A stretch of DNA of 5,268 nt, taken from NCBI GenBank assembly GCA_030623125.1, contig JAUXMQ010000107.1, forward strand, positions 1 through 5,268, written 5' to 3'. The DNA is from Acidimicrobiia bacterium. GTDB taxonomy: Bacteria; Actinomycetota; Acidimicrobiia; Spongiisociales; ZC4RG35. Below the pieces are notes generated by a model, which made no database searches, was not told the DNA's origin, and saw nothing but the letters and a program-made list of their open reading frames with translations. The first letter of the stretch is position 1; each line of letters opens with the position of its first letter. The position numbers were made by a program, and so were the translations under genes. Of this stretch, positions 5,234 to 5,268 are shown piece after piece.

Positions 5234-5268
5234 GAGGCTCACTGTGACAATCCTCGCAGACACTCAAC

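Overview
The window looks like chromosomal DNA of a high-G+C actinobacterium, possibly Acidimicrobiia-like. This rests on the style of the proteins (an actinobacterial lipoprotein with an acidic Ser/Thr/Asp linker, compact neighbouring genes) and on start sites placed 7-9 nt after TANNNT -10 boxes, as in leaderless actinobacterial transcripts. The taxonomic call is inference; there is no rRNA or marker gene here.

Layout. (1) Positions 1-2022, minus strand: part of a carbohydrate/polyol ABC importer operon. It holds a complete UgpB-like lipoprotein (601-2022), a perfect 16-bp hairpin (553-592), then the first 169 codons of a MalF/UgpA-type permease (1-509, cut by the window edge). (2) Position 2187-3050, plus strand: a choline-kinase/APH-fold small-molecule kinase, divergent from the importer. 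The intergenic region between them contains an inverted repeat. (3) 3194-3598, minus strand: a single-domain arsenate reductase of the low-molecular-weight phosphatase fold. (4) 3657-4625, plus strand: a two-domain AhpD-like alkylhydroperoxidase, divergent from the arsenate reductase. (5) 4622-5233, minus strand: a glyoxalase-like (VOC) protein, convergent with the peroxidase and overlapping its end by 4 bp.

The main discovery is in (4). A conventional caller would end the gene at the TGA at 4260-4262 and leave a roughly 360-bp gap or a spurious 84-aa ORF. The frame continues without interruption past this TGA for another 120 sense codons, and the TGA falls exactly on the second active-site cysteine of the AhpD signature: E187-N11-C199-F-Y-U202-V-F-S-H206, i.e. 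C-x-x-U-x-x-x-H with the Glu 12 residues before the Cys. A GC-rich stem-loop with a GGU apical loop begins about 20 nt after the TGA, at the place and with the loop guanines expected of a bacterial SECIS. I therefore annotate one 322-aa selenoprotein rather than two ORFs or a pseudogene. The host should then encode SelA, SelB, SelC (tRNA-Sec) and SelD elsewhere.

How the genes may work together: the importer and kinase could form an uptake-and-phosphorylation unit for a polar head-group-type substrate such as a glycerophosphodiester or choline. The arsenate reductase and selenoperoxidase share a 58-bp divergent promoter region and both use thiol/selenol redox chemistry. Both links are inferences from position. 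No mobile element, CRISPR, tRNA or rRNA was seen.
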